DNA of 8,985 nt, from the NCBI GenBank assembly GCA_035697245.1, contig DASSDH010000053.1:1-8985 (forward strand), written 5' to 3'. A program made the translations under genes and the position numbers. The notes beneath the pieces are model-generated. The model saw only the letters and a program-made list of their open reading frames with translations. It made no database searches and had not been told where the DNA came from. Shown in pieces: positions 1-5,833 of this stretch (positions within the stretch are counted from its first letter, which is position 1; each line of letters begins with the position of its first letter). This DNA is from JACVRX01 sp035697245 (GTDB lineage: Bacteria > Actinomycetota > Actinomycetes > Jiangellales > Jiangellaceae).

Positions 1-1
1 G

Positions 2-388
2 GACAACCGCCTCCGGGACATCGGCGCTGCCGTCGAGGACCACGTGCTGGGGGCAGGCCACTATGGGATCGTCGCCGAGTACGGCGGCCATGGCATCGGC
101 ACCGAGATGCACCAGGACCCGCATGTACTCAACTACCGCACCGGGATGCGCGGTCCCAAGTTGGTTCCCGGCCTCGTGCTGGCGCTCGAGCCCATGATCA
201 ACATCGGTTCAGCGGAGACAGTCCTACTCGACGACGGCTGGACGGTCGCCACCGCCGACGGCTCGCTGTCCGCACACTTCGAACACACCGTGGCGGTCAC
301 CGCCGACGGGCCGTGGGTGCTCACCGCGCTGGATGGCGGGGCCGCCCAGCTCCACTCCCTCGGCGTGCCTACGCCAGCCACCGCCTGA
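2..388 (+). CDS. map: Methionine aminopeptidase, type I (C-terminal part)
   Basis: Only the C-terminal 128 residues are present; the gene enters from the left edge. Methionine aminopeptidase is a cytosolic dinuclear metal enzyme that removes the initiator Met from new proteins. Visible here are the GHGIGTEMHQDP motif (first His is a metal ligand, second His is the catalytic-site His of the family), the LEPM Glu ligand and the SAHFEHTV segment with the last Glu ligand. The two Asp ligands expected earlier in the fold lie outside the window. The reading frame ends at TGA 386-388. In actinobacteria map normally follows secY and adk and precedes infA, which fits the genes downstream. Here a DUF1707 gene sits between map and infA. 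Family assignment is very secure; nothing seen suggests loss of activity. Confidence 0.97.
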   Translation, partial: DNRLRDIGAAVEDHVLGAGHYGIVAEYGGHGIGTEMHQDPHVLNYRTGMRGPKLVPGLVLALEPMINIGSAETVLLDDGWTVATADGSLSAHFEHTVAVTADGPWVLTALDGGAAQLHSLGVPTPATA

Positions 389-398
389 CGTCGCGCAG

Positions 399-416
399 AT
401 CCGGGTCATCCCGGAT
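399..416 (+). terminator. Perfect 7-bp stem-loop after map, candidate terminator or operator
   Basis: Ten bases after the map stop codon, ATCCGGG (399-405) and CCCGGAT (410-416) form a perfect inverted repeat around a TCAT loop. No T-run follows, which is common for GC-rich actinobacterial terminators but also means termination is not proven. The right arm region ATCCCGGA (408-415) can pair instead with TCCGGGAT (434-441), so the two structures are mutually exclusive. It may end the upstream map transcript or be a DNA operator for the next gene. Confidence 0.45.
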
Positions 417-444
417 GGTCGGCGTCCGGTCGGTCCGGGATACT
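416..444 (+). promoter_or_regulatory. Weak candidate promoter giving a leaderless DUF1707 transcript
   Basis: GATACT at 439-444 keeps the A2, T3, A4 and T6 positions of a -10 element and ends seven bases before the ATG at 452, the spacing expected when transcription begins at the start codon. A poor -35 match, TGGTCG, lies at 416-421 with a 17-base spacer. The gene has no Shine-Dalgarno sequence, which agrees with a leaderless message. The second inverted repeat (408-441) overlaps this -10. The match is only moderate. Confidence 0.35.
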
Positions 445-451
445 TGCGGTC

Positions 452-904
452 ATGGTCGACCGGCCGGAGATGCGAGCGTCAGACACCGACCGCGACCGGA
501 TAGCGGCCGTGCTCCGCGACGCACATGCCGACGGTCGGCTGGCGCAGGACGAATTGCTCGAACGGCTCGGCGCGACCTACGAGGCACGCACCTATGGCGA
601 GCTCGACCGGCTGGTTGCGGACCTTCCCCGGCCAGCACGGCCGCCCGCGACCAGGTCGGCCGGTCGACCCACCGCCCGGCCGGCTCCCGTCTCACCGGCT
701 CGGAGCCAGACCGGTCGCACCGGCCTGACCGCCGCGTGGTGGGTCTGGGGCACCGCCGTCTCGGTCAACGTGGTGATCTGGCTGCTGGTGTCAATACTCG
801 GCGGCGAGGACGTGTACTTCTGGCCGGCCTGGGTCGCTGGTCCGTGGGGAGTCGTGCTGCTGATGATGACGCTGGCCAGCCGCCGCTTCGACCGAGGCCG
901 GTAA
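452..904 (+). CDS. DUF1707 and 2TM domain membrane protein
   Basis: This 150-residue protein begins with a DUF1707 domain (residues about 7-59), recognisable by the MRASDTDRDR start, the central DGRLAQDELLERL stretch and the YGELDRLVADLP end. A Pro/Arg/Thr-rich linker (60-92) follows, then two hydrophobic helices (about 94-116 and 124-143) separated by a short aromatic loop, ending in a basic tail: a two-helix membrane anchor. The domain pair is common in actinobacteria and its biochemical role is not established, so none is claimed. No Shine-Dalgarno precedes ATG 452; an in-frame ATG at 470 would start exactly at the DUF1707 consensus but also lacks a well-spaced ribosome site. The gene lies between map and infA, so it interrupts the classical gene pair. 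It probably has its own promoter. Confidence 0.88.
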   Translation: MVDRPEMRASDTDRDRIAAVLRDAHADGRLAQDELLERLGATYEARTYGELDRLVADLPRPARPPATRSAGRPTARPAPVSPARSQTGRTGLTAAWWVWGTAVSVNVVIWLLVSILGGEDVYFWPAWVAGPWGVVLLMMTLASRRFDRGR

Positions 905-929
905 CTGCCGGACCGAAGATCAACCCGGT

Positions 930-960
930 TTGGCATCGAGCCCCCGCCGTGCCGTACAAT
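930..960 (+). promoter_or_regulatory. Candidate sigma-70-type promoter for the infA cluster
   Basis: TACAAT (955-960) matches the -10 consensus at five of six positions and stands out in the GC-rich interval. TTGGCA (930-935) is a good -35 match, with a rather long 19-base spacer. Transcription would begin near 966-968, giving a leader of about 128 bases before the infA ATG. No other -10 of this quality was seen between 905 and 1094. Confidence 0.6.
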
Positions 961-1007
961 TCTTGGTCGGCCCACTGTGGCCTGATTCGGCGTGCTCCGC
1001 GGCTGAT

Positions 1008-1064
1008 CCCATTCCCGGGGTATGGGCGCTCCGACGGGCTGGCTCGTCGGTGAGCCGAGCCGTC
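1008..1064 (+). promoter_or_regulatory. Stem-loops in the infA 5' leader
   Basis: A small hairpin pairs CCCAT (1008-1012) with ATGGG (1022-1026). A larger one runs from 1033 to 1064: GACGG pairs with CCGTC, then CT with AG, then GGCTC with GAGCC, with single bulged G bases at 1038 and 1057 and a six-base GTCGGT loop. That is 12 base pairs ending 30 bases before the infA ATG. It may control or stabilise the cluster's message. Pairing is seen directly; function is inferred. Confidence 0.45.
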
Positions 1065-1094
1065 AGACACATCCACGACAGAAGCGCGGAGGCA

Positions 1095-1316
1095 ATGCCG
1101 AAGAAGGACGGGGTCATCGAGATCGAGGGCACCGTGGCCGAAGCTCTACCGAATGCCATGTTCCGCGTCGAGCTCTCCAACGGCCACAAGGTTCTCGCCC
1201 ACATCTCGGGCAAGATGCGCCAGCACTACATCCGGATCCTCCCCGAGGACCGCGTCGTGGTGGAACTCAGCCCCTACGACCTCACCCGCGGTCGGATCGT
1301 GTACCGCTACAAGTGA
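1095..1316 (+). CDS. infA: Translation initiation factor IF-1
   Basis: IF-1 binds the A site of the 30S subunit and, with IF2 and IF3, directs initiator tRNA to the P site. The 73-residue product has the usual family length and is almost entirely one S1/OB-fold: the KKDGVIEIEGTV start, the NAMFRVELSNGHKVLAHISGK core and the RILPEDRVVVELSPYD-RGRIVYRYK end are diagnostic. The ATG at 1095 is preceded by GGAGG (1088-1092), only two bases upstream, an unusually tight spacing. The open frame extends further back to 930, but the extra residues do not belong to IF-1 and overlap the promoter, so 1095 is chosen. The gene is the first of the ribosomal/RNA polymerase alpha cluster and has its own promoter at 930-960. 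Confidence 0.98.
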   Translation: MPKKDGVIEIEGTVAEALPNAMFRVELSNGHKVLAHISGKMRQHYIRILPEDRVVVELSPYDLTRGRIVYRYK

Positions 1317-1341
1317 CCACACCCGCCCGACGGAGACAGCC

Positions 1342-1455
1342 ATGAAGGTCAAGCCGAGCGTCAAGCCCATCTGTGACAAGTGCAAGGTGATCCGCCGGCA
1401 CGGGCGGGTCATGGTGATCTGCGAAAACCTGCGGCACAAGCAGCGGCAGGGCTGA
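1342..1455 (+). CDS. rpmJ: 50S ribosomal protein L36, zinc-binding type
   Basis: L36 is the smallest large-subunit protein and binds 23S rRNA. The product has 37 residues, the canonical length. Cys11, Cys14, Cys27 and His32 form the complete C-X2-C-X12-C-X4-H zinc ribbon, so this is the zinc-containing form rather than the zinc-independent paralogue that many actinobacteria express under zinc starvation. It begins 25 bases after infA, with GGAG (1332-1335) six bases before the ATG, and the two genes are very probably co-transcribed. A longer open frame upstream in the same frame overlaps infA and is not part of the protein. A structured interval of 143 bases separates it from rpsM. Confidence 0.98.
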   Translation: MKVKPSVKPICDKCKVIRRHGRVMVICENLRHKQRQG

Positions 1456-1492
1456 CCACCGCCAACTGAACAACGCACTCAACGCACCTGCA

Positions 1493-1551
1493 CCCGCGAT
1501 CCTGCGGGCCGCCCCCGGACGGAGGCCGGGACCCACTGAACCATCAGTGGG
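1493..1551 (+). promoter_or_regulatory. Three consecutive stem-loops in the rpmJ-rpsM interval
   Basis: The 143-base interval before rpsM holds three inverted repeats in a row: CCCGC/GCGGG (1493-1497 with 1504-1508), CCCGG/CCGGG (1514-1518 with 1526-1530) and CCCACTGA/TCAGTGGG (1532-1539 with 1544-1551, ACCA loop, perfect 8 bp). No T-run follows the last stem. The rpsM ribosome site (AAGGAG, 1581-1586) lies 29 bases beyond. This could be an attenuator or a leader bound by a ribosomal protein; S4 is the known repressor of the alpha operon in enteric bacteria. The role here is inferred. Confidence 0.5.
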
Positions 1552-1598
1552 AGGCGGTGCGCCAGACACCTCCGCGAACCAAGGAGAACACGAGCCAC

Positions 1599-1976
1599 AT
1601 GGCCCGACTCGTCGGTGTCGACCTCCCCCGTGACAAGCGCCTGGAGGTCGCCCTCACCTACATATTCGGCATCGGCCGAACCCGTGCACTCGAGACGTTG
1701 AAGCAGACAGGGGTCAGCCCGGACTTGCGTGTCCGCGATCTCGGTGACGAGGACCTGGTCAAGCTCCGCGACTGGATCGAGGCCACCTACCAGGTCGAAG
1801 GTGACCTGCGCCGGGAAGTCCAGTCCGACATCCGACGCAAGGTGGAGATCGGCAGCTACCAGGGCATCCGGCACCGCCGCCATCTTCCCGTCCGGGGACA
1901 GCGCACTCACACCAACGCCCGCACCCGCAAGGGTCCGCGGAAGACCGTCGCCGGAAAGAAGAAGGTCGGCAAGTGA
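1599..1976 (+). CDS. rpsM: 30S ribosomal protein S13
   Basis: S13 sits in the head of the 30S subunit and contacts the 50S subunit and P-site tRNA. The 125-residue product has the family length. Residues 1-60 hold the helix-two turns-helix-type start (MARLVGVDLPRDKRLEVALT, then YIFGIGRTRA), and residues 86-112 carry the S13 signature GSYQGIRHRRHLPVRGQRTH followed by TNARTRKG. The C-terminus is very Lys-rich, as expected for the tail that reaches the P site. ATG 1599 matches the known N-terminus; AAGGAG lies 12 bases upstream. An in-frame ATG at 1557 would add 14 unrelated residues. It is followed by rpsK after 57 bases. Confidence 0.98.
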   Translation: MARLVGVDLPRDKRLEVALTYIFGIGRTRALETLKQTGVSPDLRVRDLGDEDLVKLRDWIEATYQVEGDLRREVQSDIRRKVEIGSYQGIRHRRHLPVRGQRTHTNARTRKGPRKTVAGKKKVGK

Positions 1977-2033
1977 TCCGGCAGCCATCGCCGACGACCT
2001 CGGCCGCGACCGCAGACAGGAGCACGGACTGAC

Positions 2034-2447
2034 ATGCCTCCCAAGAGCCGGCAGGCTTCCGGCGCCAAGACCACCAAGGTGCGGCGCAAGGAGAAGAAGA
2101 ACATCGCGCACGGCGTTGCGCACATCAAGAGCACGTTCAACAACACGATCGTCTCGATCACCGACCCGCAGGGCAATGTGATCTCCTGGGCCAGCGCAGG
2201 CCAGGTGGGGTTCAAGGGCTCGCGCAAGTCCACGCCGTACGCGGCGCAGATGGCCGCCGAAGCGGCCGCGCGCCGAGCACAGGAGCACGGCATGCGCAAG
2301 GTCGACGTGTTCGTCAAGGGCCCGGGCTCGGGTCGGGAGACGGCAATCCGCTCGCTGCAGGCCGTGGGTCTCGAGGTGGGCACGATCGCCGACGTGACAC
2401 CGCAAGCACACAACGGCTGCCGTCCGCCGAAGCGTCGCCGCGTCTGA
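2034..2447 (+). CDS. rpsK: 30S ribosomal protein S11
   Basis: S11 lies on the platform of the 30S subunit next to the E-site region of 16S rRNA. The product has 137 residues, typical for actinobacteria. A basic N-terminal extension (1-24) leads into the conserved IAHGVAHIKSTFNNTIVSIT segment (24-43). The family signature VKGPGSGRETAIRSL is at 94-108, and the C-terminus HNGCRPPKRRRV is the universal ending. AGGAG (2018-2022) precedes ATG 2034 by 11 bases. The gene sits between rpsM and rpsD in the standard order, and spacing of 57 and 31 bases suggests one transcript. Confidence 0.98.
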   Translation: MPPKSRQASGAKTTKVRRKEKKNIAHGVAHIKSTFNNTIVSITDPQGNVISWASAGQVGFKGSRKSTPYAAQMAAEAAARRAQEHGMRKVDVFVKGPGSGRETAIRSLQAVGLEVGTIADVTPQAHNGCRPPKRRRV

Positions 2448-2478
2448 GCATCCGAGACCACAGGAGAACTGACCCGCA

Positions 2479-3084
2479 ATGGCCCGATACACCGGTCCCA
2501 TCACGAAGAAGTCGCGCCGCCTTGGCGTCGACCTCGTCGGATTCGACAAGGCATACGAACGTCGGCCGTACCCGCCCGGCCAGCATGGCCGTGGCCGGCA
2601 GAAGGAGAGCGAGTACCGCCTCCAGCTGCACGAGAAGCAGAAGGCGCGGCACACCTACGGAATCCTCGAGAAGCAGTTCCGCCGCTACTACGAGGAGGCC
2701 AACCGGACCCAGGGCAAGACCGGCGAAGCGCTGCTGCAGATCCTGGAGTCCCGTCTCGACAACGTCGTCTACCGCGCCGGCATCGCCCGCACTCGACGGC
2801 ACGCCCGCCAGCTCGTGGTCCACGGCCATTTCCTGGTCAACGGCCACAAGGTCAACGTGCCGTCGTACCGGGTCGCGCCGCACGACGTCATCGACGTCCG
2901 CCCGAAGTCGCTGGAGATGACGCCGTTCATCATCGCCCGCGAAACACACGGCGAACGTCCCGTCCCCGCCTGGCTGGAAGTGCTGCCCGGCCAGTTACGC
3001 ATCCTCGTCCACCAGCTTCCGGTCCGGCAGCAGATCGACACGCCGGTCCAGGAGCAGCTCATCGTCGAGCTCTACTCCAAGTAA
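2479..3084 (+). CDS. rpsD: 30S ribosomal protein S4, cysteine-free form
   Basis: S4 is a primary 16S rRNA-binding protein that nucleates 30S assembly. In enteric bacteria it also represses the alpha operon by binding a messenger pseudoknot. The product has 201 residues: an N-terminal domain (1-90) with the YPPGQHGRGR motif, then the S4 RNA-binding domain (about 91-153) beginning SRLDNVVYRAGIARTRRHAR and containing HGHFLVNGHKVNVPS, and a C-terminal part ending VELYSK. There is no Cys at all, so this is the zinc-free form of S4. AGGAG (2462-2466) stands 12 bases before ATG 2479. It lies 31 bases after rpsK and 48 bases before rpoA. Confidence 0.98.
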   Translation: MARYTGPITKKSRRLGVDLVGFDKAYERRPYPPGQHGRGRQKESEYRLQLHEKQKARHTYGILEKQFRRYYEEANRTQGKTGEALLQILESRLDNVVYRAGIARTRRHARQLVVHGHFLVNGHKVNVPSYRVAPHDVIDVRPKSLEMTPFIIARETHGERPVPAWLEVLPGQLRILVHQLPVRQQIDTPVQEQLIVELYSK

Positions 3085-3092
3085 GACCCGAT

Positions 3093-3118
3093 CGCGACGT
3101 CATATAGCGGTCGTCGCG
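3093..3118 (+). promoter_or_regulatory. Stem-loop abutting the rpoA ribosome-binding site
   Basis: CGCGACG (3093-3099) pairs perfectly with CGTCGCG (3112-3118) around a 12-base, AT-containing loop. The stem ends exactly where the rpoA Shine-Dalgarno region (GGAGAGG, 3118-3124) begins, nine bases after the rpsD stop codon. It could tune ribosome access to rpoA or protect the message. Function is inferred from position only. Confidence 0.45.
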
Positions 3119-3132
3119 GAGAGGAAACACCA

Positions 3133-4146
3133 GTGCTCATCACCCAGCGTCCCAACCTCACCGTCGACGAGGTCGACGACACCCGAGCCCGGTTCACCAT
3201 CGACCCGCTCGAGCCCGGCTTCGGATACACGCTCGGCAACTCGCTGCGTCGTACCCTGCTCTCGTCGATCCCCGGAGCGGCGATCACCTCGATCCGGATC
3301 GAGGGTGTGCTGCACGAGTTCACGACGATCCCCGGGGTCAAGGAGGACGTCACCGACGTCATCCTGAACCTCAAGGAACTGGTCGTGTCCTCCGAGCACG
3401 ACGAACCGGTGACCATGTACTTGCGCAAGCAGGGACCCGGCGCTGTGACCGCCGCGGACATCGCCCCGCCGGCCGGCGTAGAGGTGCACAACCCCGATTT
3501 GCACATCGCCACCCTCAACGGCAAGGGCAAGGTGGAGATGGAGCTGACGGTCGAGCGCGGCCGCGGCTACGTCTCCGCGGTGCAGAACAAGCGGTCCGAC
3601 GCCGAGATCGGCCGCATTCCCGTCGACTCGATCTACTCGCCCGTGCTCAAGGTCACCTACAAGGTGGAGGCGACCCGGGTCGAGGGCCGCACCGACTTCG
3701 ACAAGTTGATCGTCGACGTCGAGACCAAGCCGTCGATGCGCCCGCGCGACGCCGTCGCCTCGGCGGGCACCACGCTGGTCGAGTTGTTCGGTCTCGCCCG
3801 GGAGCTCAACGTGGACGCCGAGGGCATCGAGATCGGTCCGTCGCCGGTCGACGCGCAGCTCGCCGCTGACCTGGCGCTGCCGATCGAGGACCTGCAGCTG
3901 ACTGTCCGGTCCTACAACTGCCTCAAGCGCGAGGGGATCCACTCCGTGGGAGAGCTGATCTCGCGCAGCGAGGCGGACCTGCTCGATATCCGAAACTTCG
4001 GACAGAAGTCGATCGACGAGGTCAAGGCCAAGCTCGCCACGATGGGTCTGGCCCTCAAGGACGGCGCACCCGGGTTCGACCCCGCGGCGGCCGTGGACAC
4101 CTATGGTGACGACGACCAGTCCTACGCCGAGGACGAGCAATACTGA
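3133..4146 (+). CDS. rpoA: DNA-directed RNA polymerase subunit alpha
   Basis: The alpha dimer nucleates assembly of RNA polymerase, and its C-terminal domain contacts promoter UP elements and activators. The 337-residue product has the N-terminal dimerisation domain (1-about 230) with LEPGFGYTLGNSLRRTLLSS (26-45) and ERGRGYVSAVQNK (141-153). The C-terminal domain (about 248-310) carries LTVRSYNCLKREGIHSVGEL. Arg259, Asn262 and Lys292 correspond to the Escherichia coli DNA-contacting Arg265, Asn268 and Lys298, so UP-element contact should be retained. An acidic tail follows, as in other actinobacteria. The start is GTG 3133, chosen because the protein then begins LITQRPNLT as the family does and GAGAGGA lies about eight bases upstream. 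No alternative ATG fits. Confidence 0.98.
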   Translation: MLITQRPNLTVDEVDDTRARFTIDPLEPGFGYTLGNSLRRTLLSSIPGAAITSIRIEGVLHEFTTIPGVKEDVTDVILNLKELVVSSEHDEPVTMYLRKQGPGAVTAADIAPPAGVEVHNPDLHIATLNGKGKVEMELTVERGRGYVSAVQNKRSDAEIGRIPVDSIYSPVLKVTYKVEATRVEGRTDFDKLIVDVETKPSMRPRDAVASAGTTLVELFGLARELNVDAEGIEIGPSPVDAQLAADLALPIEDLQLTVRSYNCLKREGIHSVGELISRSEADLLDIRNFGQKSIDEVKAKLATMGLALKDGAPGFDPAAAVDTYGDDDQSYAEDEQY

Positions 4147-4150
4147 CACC

Positions 4151-4191
4151 TGCGGGGCTTCGCCCGCCGCAATCCCCCCGGCTGTGGGGGA
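4151..4191 (+). promoter_or_regulatory. Two adjacent stem-loops between rpoA and rplQ
   Basis: TGCGG (4151-4155) pairs with CCGCA (4167-4171), with a further short GC pairing inside around a TTCG-containing loop. Directly after it, TCCCCC (4173-4178) pairs with GGGGGA (4186-4191) around CGGCTGT. The rplQ ribosome site (GGAG, 4203-4206) follows 11 bases later. There is no T-run, so a full terminator within the operon is unlikely; partial attenuation or a processing or stabilising element is possible. Confidence 0.45.
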
Positions 4192-4212
4192 CCAACCTAG
4201 ATGGAGTAGGAC

Positions 4213-4896
4213 ATGCCTAGCCCCGCGAAGGGTGCTCGCCTCGGTGGGTCGCCGGCGCACGAGCGGCACATCCTGGCGAACCTGGCCACGGCGCTGTTCG
4301 AGCACGGCCGCATCACGACCACCCAGGCGAAGGCCCGTCGGCTGCGTCCGGTGGCCGAACGCCTGATCACCAAGGCCAAGCGCGGCGACCTGCATGCTCG
4401 TCGGCAGGTGCTCAGCACGATTGGCAACAAGAGCATCGTGCACATCTTGTTCACGGAGATAGGGCCGCGTTACGGCAACCGGAACGGCGGCTACACGCGG
4501 ATCGTGAAGATCGGCCCGCGCAAGGGCGACAACGCCCCGATGGCCATCATCGAGCTGGTCGAGCCGCTCGCAGAGCAGGTCGTGGCCGAGGCGACAAGCG
4601 CTACCCGTCGAGCCGCCAAGAAGTCGGCGCCCGCCAAGAAGGTGGCCGCCCCGGCTGCGGCGGCGGCCGAGGAAGCCGACGTCACGCCAGAAACAGCCGG
4701 CGAGTCGACCGCCGAGGTCACCGAAGCGGAGGCCGCTGTCGCCGAAGCCGAAGGGAGTGCCGAGGAGCCTGCTGCCAGCGAAAGCGAAGACGCAGAATCT
4801 TCTCCGGAAACGCCTGATGTCGAGACCGTCGTCTTCGCCGACCTGCCCGCCGAGGATTCCACCGAGGAAGCGGCCGACGACCAGAAGAACGCCTGA
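4213..4896 (+). CDS. rplQ: 50S ribosomal protein L17 with long Ala/Glu-rich tail
   Basis: L17 binds 23S rRNA near the exit side of the peptide tunnel. Residues 1-118 are the complete L17 fold: GARLGGSPAHERHILANLAT, then ITTTQAKARRLRPVAERLIT, and NRNGGYTRIVKIGPRKGDNA before the IELVEPL end. Beyond this lies an extension of about 109 residues: a basic, Ala/Lys-rich stretch (131-150, with AAKKSAPAKK) and then an acidic Ala/Glu/Ser-rich stretch to residue 227. Total length is about twice the bacterial minimum; shorter acidic or basic tails are known in actinobacterial L17. GGAG lies six bases before ATG 4213. It follows rpoA after 66 bases and precedes truA by 16. Confidence 0.97.
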   Translation: MPSPAKGARLGGSPAHERHILANLATALFEHGRITTTQAKARRLRPVAERLITKAKRGDLHARRQVLSTIGNKSIVHILFTEIGPRYGNRNGGYTRIVKIGPRKGDNAPMAIIELVEPLAEQVVAEATSATRRAAKKSAPAKKVAAPAAAAAEEADVTPETAGESTAEVTEAEAAVAEAEGSAEEPAASESEDAESSPETPDVETVVFADLPAEDSTEEAADDQKNA

Positions 4897-4912
4897 TCGT
4901 CCCGCCCGCAGC

Positions 4913-5791
4913 ATGCAGCCCGTCGCTACCAAACCCGGTGGCGAGGGGCTGTTACGAGTGCGCCTTGACGTGGCGTACGACGGGACCGACTTCTCAGGAT
5001 GGGCCGACCAGCCGAGCCGGCGCACGGTTCAGGGTGTGCTCGGGCAGGCCCTTGCGACCGTGCTGCGGATCGACCGGCCGTTTCTCACCGTCGCCGGCCG
5101 GACCGACGCCGGGGTCCACGCTGCGGGTCAGGTATGCCATTTCGATGTCGGTTCGCCCGCGTGGGTGGCGCTGCCGGGTCGGACCGACCGGACGCCGGCA
5201 GAGGCTCTGGTCCGACGCCTCGCGGGGGTGCTGCCGGCCGACCTGAGGGTACGCTCGGCGCGCGTTGCTCCGGACGGCTTCGACGCGCGGTTCTCAGCGA
5301 TCTGGCGCCGCTACGTCTATCGAGTTGCGGACACCGCTTACGGTGCGGACCCGTTGCAACGATCGGTTGTGCTGTGGCATCCGCATCGTCTGGAGGTCTC
5401 CGCGATGAACACGGCCGCGGCCGGCCTGCTGGGGGTGCACGACTTCGCCGCGTTCTGCCGTCCGCGGGAGGGAGCCACGACGATCCGGACGCTTCGAATG
5501 CTGACATGGGAACGCGCCGAGGAGGATCTCGCGGTGGCGACGATCCAGGCAGATGCGTTCTGCCACAACCAGGTGCGGGCCATGGTTGGCGCCCTGTTGG
5601 CGGTCGGCGACGGCCGGCGACCTCCTGATTGGCCAGCGGAAGTGCTGGTGGCGGGCATTCGGGATTCGGCGGTGACGGTGGTGCCACCGCACGGCCTGAC
5701 CCTCGAAGCAGTCGGGTATCCACCGGACAACGAACTCGCCGCCCACGCGGAGGCGGCCCGGAGCAGGCGGACGCTGCCGGCCTCCCACTGA
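4913..5791 (+). CDS. truA: tRNA pseudouridine(38-40) synthase TruA
   Basis: TruA isomerises uridines 38-40 in the anticodon arm of many tRNAs. The product has 292 residues. After a short leader, RVRLDVAYDGTDFSGW (15-30) opens the fold. GRTDAGVHA (62-70) contains the catalytic Asp65. FDARFSAIWRRYVYRV, CRPREGATTIRTL and DAFCHNQVRAMVGALL are conserved TruA blocks. ATG 4913 lacks a clear Shine-Dalgarno, whereas an in-frame GTG at 4958 has GAGGGG nine bases upstream and would give 277 residues. I keep 4913 because related actinobacterial proteins have a short extension before this block, but the later start is quite possible. The frame also extends back into rplQ to 4757 without any TruA-like sequence. 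The 16-base gap indicates co-transcription with rplQ. Confidence 0.95.
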   Translation: MQPVATKPGGEGLLRVRLDVAYDGTDFSGWADQPSRRTVQGVLGQALATVLRIDRPFLTVAGRTDAGVHAAGQVCHFDVGSPAWVALPGRTDRTPAEALVRRLAGVLPADLRVRSARVAPDGFDARFSAIWRRYVYRVADTAYGADPLQRSVVLWHPHRLEVSAMNTAAAGLLGVHDFAAFCRPREGATTIRTLRMLTWERAEEDLAVATIQADAFCHNQVRAMVGALLAVGDGRRPPDWPAEVLVAGIRDSAVTVVPPHGLTLEAVGYPPDNELAAHAEAARSRRTLPASH

Positions 5792-5833
5792 CGCCGTGAG
5801 TGCGGACTCCTGTCGCGGCTGGTGGCGCCCATC

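Noticed and set aside
313..1053. 246-codon + strand open frame across map end, DUF1707 gene and infA promoter
   Set aside because: Arg/Pro/Gly-rich, crosses a hairpin and a promoter, and conflicts with two recognisable genes in another frame.
930..1094. 55-codon N-terminal extension of infA
   Set aside because: Not IF-1-like and begins inside the -35 element; IF-1 proteins start at the MPKKDG position.
1479..2654. 391-codon - strand open frame antisense to rpsM-rpsK-rpsD
   Set aside because: Shadow of three certain ribosomal genes; low-complexity composition and no recognisable family.
3101..3107. CATATAG as a -10 element for rpoA
   Set aside because: It lies in the loop of the 3093-3118 hairpin and no -35 is visible at a proper distance; the evidence is too weak.
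4757..4912. Upstream extension of truA into rplQ
   Set aside because: Overlaps the L17 tail in another frame, with no TruA-like residues.
3100..5025. 641-codon open frame on the - strand, antisense to rpoA and rplQ
   Set aside because: It mirrors two certain genes in a GC-rich genome, where the antisense frame is often open; the product is Arg/Gly/Leu/Val-rich with no recognisable domain or ribosome site.
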